Positions 15,362-23,388 of a stretch of 64,000 bases of DNA are shown here, one piece after another (position 1 is the first letter of the stretch; each line of letters begins with the position of its first letter). Origin of the DNA: Acidobacteriota bacterium (GTDB taxonomy: Bacteria; Acidobacteriota; Terriglobia; Terriglobales; Acidobacteriaceae). Below the pieces are notes generated by a model, which saw only the letters and a program-made list of their open reading frames with translations, ran no database searches and was not told where the DNA came from. The stretch lies in NCBI GenBank assembly GCA_018268895.1, contig JAFDVP010000001.1:496001-560000 (forward strand). The letters are read 5' to 3'. Made by a program: the position numbers and the translations under genes.

Positions 15362-16756
15362 ATGATTCACTCACTTCGCAGATCGACACGGTCTATCGCC
15401 TCCTGTTGCGCGGTCCTCTCACTGGCCGCGGCATCGGTTCATGCCTTCGCCCAGGAGGGGAACCGCCCCCGGCTCCCTCAGCCCCCGGCAAACATCGCCT
15501 ACGACCTCATCCTCCAGAACGGCCACGTCCTCGACGACAAGAACCACGTCGACTCCGTGATGGACGTTGCGATCAAGGATGGAAAGATTGCCAAGGTCGC
15601 CCAGCACATTCCTTCGACCGATGCCCTCAAGGCTATCGACGTGAAGGGCCTCTACGTTACGCCTGGCCTGATTGACCTGCACGTGCATGTTTACACAGGC
15701 ACCGGCGAGCGCAACTCCTATGCCGGTGACAATAGTATCCCTCCCGACGGTTTCACCTTCCGTACCGGCGTAACGACAGTTGTCGATGCAGGCTGCTCCG
15801 GCTGGCGTAACTTTGAGGACTTCAAGGACAAGATCATTGATCGTTCCAAGACCCGTATTCTGGTCATGCTCAACATCGTTGGCGCCGGCATGCGCGGCGG
15901 CAAGTATGAGAATAACCAGGCCGATATGGATGGCGAGGCCACCGCGAAGATGGCGCTCAAGTATCCTGAGGTTGTAGTCGGCATCAAGACCGCGCACTAC
16001 GCCGGTCCTGAGTGGACGCCGGTTGAGCAGGCCGTCATCGCCGGCACCAAGGCCAACATTCCCGTCATGGTCGACTTCGGCGAGAACCATCCCGACACCC
16101 GCCCGTTGTACGACCTGCTCACCAAAAAGCTGCGCCCCGGCGACATCTACACGCACATGTACTCCGGTCTTCGCAACGAGCAGGACCCCGTCACCATGGG
16201 GCCGAGCAAGGCCTTCATCGAAGGCCGCAAGCGCGGCGTCTTCTTCGACACCGGCACCGGCGGCGGCAGCTTCAAGTTCTCGCTCGCCGTTCCCATGGTC
16301 AAGGATGGCTTCATCCCCGACTCCATCTCGACCGACCTGCACATCGGCAGCATGAATGGCGCAACCAAGGACGAGCTCAACGTCGCCAGCAAGATGATGG
16401 CGATCGGTCTCTCGCTGAAGGAAGCCGTGGCCGAGATGACCTCGCATCCCGCGCATGAGATCAAGCGCGAGGAGCTTGGCAACCTCTCCGTCGGCTCAGT
16501 CGCCGATGTTGCGGTTCTGCGCCTCGAAGACGGGCACTTCGGATTCACCGATATGGTCAACGGCCGCGTCGATGGAACGAAGAAGCTGGTGGCCGAGATC
16601 ACGATCAAGGGCGGCAAGATCGTGTATGACCTCAACGGTATGGAAGCGCAGAAGTGGGATGCCAAGCCCGATGCCAATGCACCCTATGCCTATCGCTGGA
16701 CCACCTTCGCGCCTCGCGTTCCAGTACAGCGCCCCAGCGACAACAACAGCCACTAA
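15362..16756 (+). CDS. Exported amidohydrolase/deacetylase (EF_0837-like metallohydrolase)
   Basis: A 464-aa protein; ATG at 15362 follows AAGGAG. Residues 1-30 form a signal peptide (SLAAASVHAFAQ). The body is a TIM-barrel amidohydrolase: H107 and H109 in GLIDLHVHVYTG, the bridging Lys in VVGIKTAHYAG, metal His in IYTHMYSG, and catalytic Asp in ISTDLHIGS. It resembles the EF_0837 / AHA_3915 group, whose genes in other bacteria often neighbour SelA/DgaE-type genes. It probably removes an N-acyl group from an amino acid or amino sugar acid before the lyase step. A rho-independent terminator follows at 16781. Confidence 0.85.
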   Translation: MIHSLRRSTRSIASCCAVLSLAAASVHAFAQEGNRPRLPQPPANIAYDLILQNGHVLDDKNHVDSVMDVAIKDGKIAKVAQHIPSTDALKAIDVKGLYVTPGLIDLHVHVYTGTGERNSYAGDNSIPPDGFTFRTGVTTVVDAGCSGWRNFEDFKDKIIDRSKTRILVMLNIVGAGMRGGKYENNQADMDGEATAKMALKYPEVVVGIKTAHYAGPEWTPVEQAVIAGTKANIPVMVDFGENHPDTRPLYDLLTKKLRPGDIYTHMYSGLRNEQDPVTMGPSKAFIEGRKRGVFFDTGTGGGSFKFSLAVPMVKDGFIPDSISTDLHIGSMNGATKDELNVASKMMAIGLSLKEAVAEMTSHPAHEIKREELGNLSVGSVADVAVLRLEDGHFGFTDMVNGRVDGTKKLVAEITIKGGKIVYDLNGMEAQKWDAKPDANAPYAYRWTTFAPRVPVQRPSDNNSH

Positions 16757-16780
16757 TCCATCCGGCACCATCCAAAGTAA

Positions 16781-16810
16781 AACCGCTCAGGCGATTCCTG
16801 AGCGGTTTTT
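16781..16810. terminator. Bidirectional rho-independent terminator
   Basis: CCGCTCAGG and CCTGAGCGG form a 9-bp stem around CGATT, flanked by an A-run on one side and TTTTT on the other. It sits between the convergent amidohydrolase (ends 16756) and lactonase (ends 16834) genes and can serve both. Confidence 0.92.
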
Positions 16811-16833
16811 CTTGTCTGCAAAATAAGTGGCTT

Positions 16834-18000
16834 CTACAGAAACAGAATGCACTGCGGCTTCGACAGGGGAAAATCCTTGCCCTCATTCGCCAGCTTGCCT
16901 GTCTTGCTGTCACGCGCAAATACCGAAAGATTGTCCGTTGCCTGGTTGGCCACCAGCAGCCACTTGCCGGTGGGGTCGAGCGCAATGTGCCGCGGTGTCT
17001 TTCCACCGCACGAGGTCCTCTCCATCAGCGTCAGCTTGCCATCCGCCGGTGAGATCGAGAACGATACCATGAAGTCGTTCGGCGCCAGCCGGTTCGCCAC
17101 GTAGCAGAACTGCCCCTTCTTATCCATGACGATATCCGACGGGGCCGAAGGCCCCGTATTGTCGGCAGCAGCGGTCGAGATCAATTGCTTCGTCGTAAAC
17201 ACGCCCTTCTTTGCATCCCAGTCCAGCACGTTCACCGACGAGCCGACTTCGTTCACGCAGTAGGCCCACTTGCGGTTCGGGTGAAAGAGCAGGGAACGCG
17301 GGCCCGATCCGGGCTCAGCTTTCCACGCCGGCGGGTCCTGTGCGGTGAGCTTCGCCGTCGCAGCGTCCAGGTGGTAGACGTGGATCTCGTCCAGGCCAAG
17401 ATCGTTCACAAACAGATACTTGTTGTCGGGGGAGACCGTAACGCGATGTCCGCGCGGCCCCCGCTGCTGCGGCTTTGGCCCGCTCCCCGTGTACTGGAAG
17501 AAGGAGACGGCATCGCTCAGCTTACCTGTGGGATCCACGGCGAACGACGATGCGCTTCCTCCACCATAGTTCGCCGCGAAGGCGCAGCGGCCCGTGTGGT
17601 CCACCGTTACATGGCACGTGCCCGAACCTCCGGCGGAGACCTCGTTGATCTTGGTCAGCTTCATAGAGCCACGGTCGATGGCATAGCTTGAGACCGCTCC
17701 GCTGCGCTTGTCCTGGAACCGGTTGATCTCGTTTGCAGTAAACAAGGTCTTGCCGTTTGGTGAGATGGCGAGGAAGGTCGGGCTGTCGGCCTCTGCCGCG
17801 AGTCCCGTCTGCTTCAGTTTTCCCGTCGTCGAGTCGAAGGTGTAGGAGTAGACACCTTTGCTACCCTGCCCGGTCGATGTTCCGACGAATAGCTTATGCT
17901 CGCTCGAAGACTTCGCCAGCACAGCCAGGGGGCTGCCGCTCAGCGCCGCAACCGCAGCAGAGCTCTTTACAAACCCACGCCTCGAAATTCGTGCCATCAT
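16834..18000 (-). CDS. Tat-exported lactonase-family beta-propeller 1
   Basis: A 388-aa protein starting at tandem ATGs (18000/17997) behind AGAGGAG. A Tat signal (ISRRGFVKSSAAVAALSG) precedes a seven-bladed propeller of the 6-phosphogluconolactonase/YbhE family (Pfam Lactonase): SPTFLAISPNGKTLFTANE, GHRVTVSPDNKYLFVNDLG, GPRSLLFHPNRKWAYCVNE and PRHIALDPTGKWLLVANQ mark successive blades. The family hydrolyses sugar lactones to sugar acids, although many members are untested. It is convergent with the exported amino-acid/sugar-acid operon and tandem with a second lactonase, which suggests a shared role in sugar-acid supply. Confidence 0.85.
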   Translation of the reverse strand: MMARISRRGFVKSSAAVAALSGSPLAVLAKSSSEHKLFVGTSTGQGSKGVYSYTFDSTTGKLKQTGLAAEADSPTFLAISPNGKTLFTANEINRFQDKRSGAVSSYAIDRGSMKLTKINEVSAGGSGTCHVTVDHTGRCAFAANYGGGSASSFAVDPTGKLSDAVSFFQYTGSGPKPQQRGPRGHRVTVSPDNKYLFVNDLGLDEIHVYHLDAATAKLTAQDPPAWKAEPGSGPRSLLFHPNRKWAYCVNEVGSSVNVLDWDAKKGVFTTKQLISTAAADNTGPSAPSDIVMDKKGQFCYVANRLAPNDFMVSFSISPADGKLTLMERTSCGGKTPRHIALDPTGKWLLVANQATDNLSVFARDSKTGKLANEGKDFPLSKPQCILFL

Positions 18001-18054
18001 CTCTCCTCTTTATTTCGTTGGTTGCTTCCGCCGCGTGTTTGTGCGGCGCACTCG

Positions 18055-19173
18055 CTAGCTCAGTACTACGGCCAGGCTCACCGGCGACTTGACGCGGGCA
18101 AGCGTTCCATTGTCGTTCACCTGTCCGGTCGCGGCATCGATCGTTGCTCCCAGAACTCTGCCGTCTTCGCGGCTGATCGCGGTCAGGAAGCCTCCATCAT
18201 GCGAAAGGTCGATCGCCTGAAGCGTTCCCCATGTCTCCGCATAACGGCCAATGCTGCGCAACGCGCCAGAGGAGCCGTTCGTCTGCCACGCCGTGATGCC
18301 CTTGTCGTTGTTGCAGGCTAACAGCATCTTTCCTGAGGGATGAACGGCAAGCGTTCTGGAGCCATCCGCCACGCCCGCTCCGGCGATATGCTGCCTCCTG
18401 CCGCCGATCTGCCCGGCGGCCGAGTCGTACTCGAAGTGCTGCAGCGCATCTTCGTGGGCGATATAAAGCGACTTTCCGCTCGAGTGCATGGCGATGTGCA
18501 GCGGCCCGCTTCCATTCTCCGTAAGACTGCGCGCCGATGCCTCCAATCCGTTGTCCTCGGTCTTGAACACGCTCAGCATTCCGGTGCCCTGGTCGGCGCT
18601 CACCACGCGGCCCGCGCCGTCGAAGATCGCCATCTGCGGCTGCGCTGCCTGAGTCTCGGTGCCAGTCTCTTTCAGAATTCCCGATGCGCACCCTACCGAA
18701 CCGTCTTCACCAAGCTGCATCAGGTTGTAAGCGCCTCCACCCTGCGCAGTCACAACAACGCTCTTCCCATCGGGCGAGATGGCAAGGTGTCGCGGCATCG
18801 TGGCCGACAGCGAAAGGGCCTGCTTATTCAGAAGCGCAATCCTGCCGTCGCGCGCCACTGTGTAGGCCTCCACCGTGCCCACCGGCAGCCCCTTGTACTC
18901 GGAGACTTCATTGACGACGTAAAGAAAGCGCCGGTCCGCCGAGAGCGCCATACTGACGGGGCGATCGCTCTTGACGCGCTGAATGGTAGTCCAGCGTCCG
19001 CCCCGAATCGCAAAGACCTCGATCGCGTCCTCTCCACCGGAACAGCCGACGTAAGCAAAACCATTCTTTGCGGCAGAAGTGGAAGCAAACATGGACAGTC
19101 CAGGAGAGGCGACGGCTGCTGCTCCCATCAACTGAACAAATCCCCTGCGGCTTACGCCATTTTGGTTACGCAT
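18055..19173 (-). CDS. Tat-exported lactonase-family beta-propeller 2
   Basis: A 372-aa protein; ATG at 19173 follows GAAGGAG. A Tat signal (SRRGFVQLMGAAAVASPG) is followed by a seven-bladed Lactonase-family propeller (PVSMALSADRRFLYVVNEV, PRHLAISPDGKSVVVTAQ, TLAVHPSGKMLLACNND). It is first in a two-gene operon with the other lactonase, 54 bp away, but the sequences differ enough to suggest different substrates. The final repeat DLSHDGGFLTAIS closes the propeller. It is divergent from the threonine dehydrogenase gene. Confidence 0.83.
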   Translation of the reverse strand: MRNQNGVSRRGFVQLMGAAAVASPGLSMFASTSAAKNGFAYVGCSGGEDAIEVFAIRGGRWTTIQRVKSDRPVSMALSADRRFLYVVNEVSEYKGLPVGTVEAYTVARDGRIALLNKQALSLSATMPRHLAISPDGKSVVVTAQGGGAYNLMQLGEDGSVGCASGILKETGTETQAAQPQMAIFDGAGRVVSADQGTGMLSVFKTEDNGLEASARSLTENGSGPLHIAMHSSGKSLYIAHEDALQHFEYDSAAGQIGGRRQHIAGAGVADGSRTLAVHPSGKMLLACNNDKGITAWQTNGSSGALRSIGRYAETWGTLQAIDLSHDGGFLTAISREDGRVLGATIDAATGQVNDNGTLARVKSPVSLAVVLS

Positions 19174-19378
19174 TGGAACTCTCCTTCACATCCATCCACA
19201 AAATCATCTCACAGCCTTATAGCCTTGGTTTACAGGGATTTTTCGATACACCAATTGGCCTATATGCGGCTCAAGCATTGGCCCTATCCCCTGCTGCGGC
19301 AGTAGAATGGCTTTGACTGGCGGTCGACATTGCGGTGCGGTTCGAGCTTTGACGTATGCGGCATGAAAGGGATTCCAG

Positions 19379-20407
19379 GTGAAGGCATTAGTAAAGAGCC
19401 GCAGCGAGCGCGGCCTATGGCTCGAGGATGTACCCGAGCCCGAAATCGGTATCAACGACGTCAAAATCCGTGTCCTTGCCACAGGCATCTGCGGCACCGA
19501 CCTCCACATCTATGACTGGGACGCCTGGGCAAGCTCCACCATCCGCCAGGGCCTTGTCATCGGCCACGAGTTTGTCGGCGAGGTCGTCGCCTTCGGCTCC
19601 AACGTTACAGACATCTCCGTCGGCCAGCTCGTCTCCGGCGAAGGCCATGTCGTCTGCGGACGCTGCCGCAACTGCCTCGCCGGCCGCCGCCATCTCTGCG
19701 CCCACACCCTCGGCGTCGGCGTCAACCGCGACGGAGCATTCGCCGAGTACATCGTGTTGCCCATGTCCAACATCTGGCAGCATGCTCCCGGCATCAAACA
19801 TGAGATTGCCGCGATCTTCGATCCTCTCGGCAACGCTGTCCACACTGCACTGGCCTTTCCGGTGTTGGGAGAAGATGTCCTCGTCACCGGCGCCGGCCCC
19901 ATCGGCATCATGGCCGCAGCCGTCGCCCGCCACGCCGGCGCGCGCTATGTCGTTATCTCCGACCCCAACCAGTACCGCCGCGACCTCGCCGCGAAGGTCG
20001 GCGTCACCCTCGCCGTCGATCCACGAGCCACGCCGCTCAAGGAGATACAGAAGCAGCTCCACATGCACGAGGGCTTCGACGTAGGCCTCGAGATGTCGGG
20101 CAACCCAGCCGCCTTTCGCGAGATGCTCTCCAACATGAGCCACGGCGGCAAGATCGCCATGCTCGGCATCCCATCGGAGCAGATCGCCATCGACTGGAAC
20201 CAGATCGTCTTCAACCAGCTCACCATTCGCGGCATCTACGGCCGTGAGATGTATGAGACCTGGTACAAGATGACCGTCATGCTGCAATCCGGTCTCGACA
20301 TTTCCGGCGTCATCACGCACCGCCTCAACTGGCGCGAATACGAAAAGGGCTTCGAGGCCATGCGATCCGGAAACTCAGGCAAGGTCATTCTCGACTGGAG
20401 CGCGTAA
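19379..20407 (+). CDS. tdh: L-threonine 3-dehydrogenase
   Basis: A 342-aa zinc-dependent medium-chain dehydrogenase, nearly the 341-aa length of E. coli Tdh. C38 (GICGTD), H63 and E64 (GHEF) are the catalytic zinc set, four Cys in [17 protein letters not shown] bind structural zinc, and [19 protein letters not shown] is the NAD-binding stretch typical of Tdh. It oxidises L-threonine to 2-amino-3-ketobutyrate in the cytoplasm. The partner kbl is not adjacent. GTG at 19379 follows AAAGGGA. Its position near a hydroxy-amino-acid module may not be chance, but activity on sugar alcohols is an alternative. Confidence 0.9.
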   Translation: MKALVKSRSERGLWLEDVPEPEIGINDVKIRVLATGICGTDLHIYDWDAWASSTIRQGLVIGHEFVGEVVAFGSNVTDISVGQLVSGEGHVVCGRCRNCLAGRRHLCAHTLGVGVNRDGAFAEYIVLPMSNIWQHAPGIKHEIAAIFDPLGNAVHTALAFPVLGEDVLVTGAGPIGIMAAAVARHAGARYVVISDPNQYRRDLAAKVGVTLAVDPRATPLKEIQKQLHMHEGFDVGLEMSGNPAAFREMLSNMSHGGKIAMLGIPSEQIAIDWNQIVFNQLTIRGIYGREMYETWYKMTVMLQSGLDISGVITHRLNWREYEKGFEAMRSGNSGKVILDWSA

Positions 20408-20485
20408 GTTGAGTACACCGTACGTTGAAGATCAGTCGAGCTGACTTGCGCGTTCGATGAATCTCGCGAAGTTGCTCCATCGTTT

Positions 20486-20518
20486 GCTTGAGAATGTAGT
20501 TCGAGGACATTCTCAAGC
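20486..20518. terminator. Perfect 12-bp hairpin between convergent genes
   Basis: GCTTGAGAATGT and ACATTCTCAAGC pair perfectly around a 9-nt loop, between the tdh stop (20407) and the stop of the small zinc-ribbon gene (20528). No long T-run follows on either strand, so termination is likely but not certain; a processing or stability role is possible. Confidence 0.5.
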
Positions 20519-20527
20519 TCTACTCCA

Positions 20528-20773
20528 TTAGTTAGCCCACTTCCGCCGGTCAGCATTCGCGACGAAGGCCTGATCATTCTGCAGCCAATAAAAGTATCTC
20601 CAGCAATTTGTGCACTGCAATGGAATGAGGTTCACGAGTCGAAGCATAGCGTCCGTTGACCGCGGAGGCGACCGTTGGAACTCGATTGATGTACACACCG
20701 GGCACTCCGGCTCTTTCCACAAAATGCGCGAGATACCGCCGGACAATTTACCGGGGAACCGTTTCGGGATCAT
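20528..20773 (-). CDS. Small putative zinc-ribbon protein
   Basis: An 81-aa protein starting at ATG 20773 behind a good AAGGAG site. It contains CPVC near residue 24 and CTNC near residue 54, two CxxC knuckles separated by 27 residues and followed by an aromatic WRYFYWLQ stretch. This pattern suits a small zinc ribbon. The body is basic (RSPPRSTDAMLRLVN). I recognise the layout as a recurrent small acidobacterial protein type, but no function is known to me. The intact ribosome site and paired CxxC motifs argue that it is real. Confidence 0.6.
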   Translation of the reverse strand: MIPKRFPGKLSGGISRILWKEPECPVCTSIEFQRSPPRSTDAMLRLVNLIPLQCTNCWRYFYWLQNDQAFVANADRRKWAN

Positions 20774-20894
20774 TTTGAGCTCCTTAGCCGACTATTGGGC
20801 GAAGATAACGATGCGCCTCTTGCTGAATAATATGGCGTGTATGGATCGTGACTCCTGCAACGCTGAAACTCCCAAAGATAGACCGCTGGGGTGC

Positions 20895-21080
20895 TCATGC
20901 GGTCTCAGCTTTTTGCTGCACATCAGTCGTTTCTGGAATCGGGACGATTTCAGTCTGTATCGAGGGAGCCACAACGGCATCACCATTCGCCTGATGACTC
21001 TTCTCCGTATCAGGTGAGACAAAGCGAGGAACGGCGCGCGCGAGATGTTTCTTGACGTCAGTATTTCTTAACAGGCTCAT
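20895..21080 (-). CDS. Small hypothetical protein
   Basis: A 61-aa frame from ATG 21080, preceded by GGAG at suitable distance. It begins MSLLRNTDVKKHLARAV and ends in a Glu/Thr/Pro-rich tail; no membrane segment or metal motif is visible. The open frame continues upstream to 21230 but that part has no ribosome site. A TATAGT box and a GGAACT-AC-AGTTCC dyad lie 75-95 bp upstream on the same strand. No function can be assigned. Confidence 0.45.
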   Translation of the reverse strand: MSLLRNTDVKKHLARAVPRFVSPDTEKSHQANGDAVVAPSIQTEIVPIPETTDVQQKAETA

Positions 21081-21456
21081 CGGAACTCCAGTCGAGGGTG
21101 GTCTGCTTGAAAGACGCTCGTCTGAAGCGAAGCCTTGAAGGCTGGAGGCGAGAAGGGAACTACAGTTCCGACTATACTCCGAATCCTCAGTCCGCAGGCA
21201 GTTCGTTGCAGCCACTGTTGACGTCGTCAATTTGGAAAATATCGGCTATCGTTCAAAACGGCGTCCATTCCATCGCTAAAGGAAGCGCTGCCAGACGCCG
21301 TAACCTCGCAGAAAGTTTCACCCACTCAAAATTATTTAAAGATTTCCGCGACTTGTTGCGCACAGCGATGTTATACAGGATGCCTGCTGAGCAACAAGGC
21401 AGCTACATGCTGCCGGGCAACGATAGCCCCGAACGTACAGACTGGAGTCTGGCGAT
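21081..21456. other. 376-bp intergenic stretch
   Basis: It lies between the divergent small gene (20895-21080) and the DUF1800 gene (21457). I see one clear dyad at 21156-21169 and no convincing gene; short open frames here lack ribosome sites and family signatures. The A/T-rich run around 21325-21345 may belong to the DUF1800 promoter. Confidence 0.5.
21156..21169. promoter_or_regulatory. GAAC-N4-GTTC dyad
   Basis: GGAACT-AC-AGTTCC is a perfect inverted repeat just downstream of a TATAGT box on the minus strand. GAAC-N4-GTTC is the core of the LexA box in Firmicutes and Actinobacteria. Whether LexA of this organism reads it is unknown. Confidence 0.35.
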
Positions 21457-23376
21457 ATGGATTCTTGTGCCTTTTTGCGAAGTTCTTTTTTGAGACGTGC
21501 CGCGCAAGCTGCCCTGTTTCTCCCGTTAGCGGCACTTACCGGATGTGGAGGCAGCGGTTCGGGCTCATCCCAGTCGGTCAACGTTACTGTGACTGGCAAC
21601 AGTCAGGTGCGGCTCGGCGGAACAACCCAGTTCACAGCAGCCGTTGCCAACACTGCGAACACCGCTGTGACGTGGCAGGTCAACGGAGTTTCTGGCGGCA
21701 CATCCGCCGCAGGCTCCATCTCATCGACCGGCCTCTATACTCCTCCGGCTTCAGTCCCCAACCCAAACACGGTCACCATTACTGCGGTCAGCCAGGCGTC
21801 GGCCTCCGCTTCAGGCTCACTCACCGAATCGATCCTCTATCCGGCCGCTACTGTCACGGCAGCCGCGCGGCTGCTCGACCAGGCCACCTTCGGGCCAACG
21901 CTCTCCGACATCCAGCACGTCGAAGACGCGGGTCTGCAAGGGTATCTGAACGAGCAGTTTGCAGCGCAGCCCACCACGGAGCCGCTTCTGCCCGCAACGC
22001 CGCCTACGCCCTGTGTCAACAGCCTCATCCCATGCTCGCAGTCAGAGTGGTGGCAGGCTACTCTCACCGCGCCCGACCAGCTTCGCCAGCGCGTTGCCTT
22101 TGCCCTCGCGGAGATGTTCGTCATCTCCACCAACTCCGTCAACGCGCGCGCCGTTGTTACCTACCAGAACGTGCTTGTCAACGACGCCTTCGGCAACTTC
22201 TCCACCATCATGAAGGACGTCACCCTCTCCACCGGCATGGGCGCCTATCTCAACATGATCAACAGCAACAAGCCGGGAACGGTGAATGGCGTTGTCCAGA
22301 TCGCGAACGAGAACTATGCGCGCGAGCTGATGCAGCTCTTCACCATGGGACTCTTCCTGATCAATCCCGATGGAACGCCTCAGCTCGACTCCAGCGGCAA
22401 CCCCATTCCGGCCTACACCCAGGCCCAGGTGCAGGCCTTCGCCCGCGCCTACACGGGATGGACCTTTTCCAACGGCGACGGCAGCAGCCCCTCCAAATTT
22501 CCCAACGCCATCAACTACACCATGCCCATGGGATCGGTCGATGCCAACCATGACACTGCCGCCAAGATTCTCCTCAATGGCACAACGCTTCCTGCGGGAC
22601 AGACCGCCGCGCAGGACCTTGACGGCGCGCTGGCGAACATCTTCAATCACCCCAATGTTGGCCCCTTCGTCTGCCGCCAGCTTATCCAGCATCTCGTCTC
22701 CAGCGATCCCAGCCCCGCCTACGTGCAGCGTGTTGCAGCCGTCTTCGCCAACAACGGCAATAACGTTCGTGGAGACATGAAGGCAGTCATCAATGCCATC
22801 CTCATGGACAAGGAGGCGCGCGCTGGCGACACCGACGCCACCGCTCCCGGCGGCCATCTGCGCGAGCCTATGCTCTGGCTCACCAATCTCATTCGCGGCC
22901 TCGGCTTCACCAACAACGACGCGGTCGCAGGCAAGGACGTCGTCGCCAACGCCTCCTACAACACCCTCGGCAACTACACCGCCTCCCTCAGTGAGAGACC
23001 TTACGCCTCGCCCAGCGTCTTCAACTTCTTTCCGCCTGAATACGTGATCCCCGGAAGCTCGACCAATGCGCCAGAGTTCAGCCTCGAGAATACGGCCAGC
23101 TCTGTCCTCCGCCTCTCGCTGGCCAATACCGTAGTCTTCAACAAGATCTCAGGCTTCAGCGTCGATCTCTCCGCCACCAGCCCGCTGGGAGTCCTCGCAG
23201 CCAAGCCCGGCGATCTCGTCGACTCGCTCAACATGCTCTTCATGCACGGCCAGATGTCGTCGCAGATGCGCACCGCCATCGTCAACCACATCACCACGCT
23301 CACCGATCCCGCACAGCGCGTCCGCGTGGCGACCTACCTCGTCATCAGTTCGTCGCAGTACAAGATTCTGCACTAG
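21457..23376 (+). CDS. DUF1800-domain lipoprotein with Ig-like domain
   Basis: A 639-aa protein. A lipoprotein signal ends in the lipobox LTGC at C30, followed by a Ser/Gly linker and an Ig-like (Big_2-type) domain (residues 40-125; VRLGGTTQFTAAVANTANTAVTWQVNGV). Residues 135-639 are DUF1800: AAARLLDQATFGPT, LRQRVAFALAEMFVIS, NENYARELMQLFTMGL and a C-terminal GQMSSQMRTAIVNHI. DUF1800 proteins are secreted, of unknown biochemistry, and regularly paired with DUF1501 proteins, as here (12 bp apart). A role in handling an extracellular polymer has been proposed only by association. Confidence 0.88.
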   Translation: MDSCAFLRSSFLRRAAQAALFLPLAALTGCGGSGSGSSQSVNVTVTGNSQVRLGGTTQFTAAVANTANTAVTWQVNGVSGGTSAAGSISSTGLYTPPASVPNPNTVTITAVSQASASASGSLTESILYPAATVTAAARLLDQATFGPTLSDIQHVEDAGLQGYLNEQFAAQPTTEPLLPATPPTPCVNSLIPCSQSEWWQATLTAPDQLRQRVAFALAEMFVISTNSVNARAVVTYQNVLVNDAFGNFSTIMKDVTLSTGMGAYLNMINSNKPGTVNGVVQIANENYARELMQLFTMGLFLINPDGTPQLDSSGNPIPAYTQAQVQAFARAYTGWTFSNGDGSSPSKFPNAINYTMPMGSVDANHDTAAKILLNGTTLPAGQTAAQDLDGALANIFNHPNVGPFVCRQLIQHLVSSDPSPAYVQRVAAVFANNGNNVRGDMKAVINAILMDKEARAGDTDATAPGGHLREPMLWLTNLIRGLGFTNNDAVAGKDVVANASYNTLGNYTASLSERPYASPSVFNFFPPEYVIPGSSTNAPEFSLENTASSVLRLSLANTVVFNKISGFSVDLSATSPLGVLAAKPGDLVDSLNMLFMHGQMSSQMRTAIVNHITTLTDPAQRVRVATYLVISSSQYKILH

Positions 23377-23388
23377 AGGAGACTCCAG

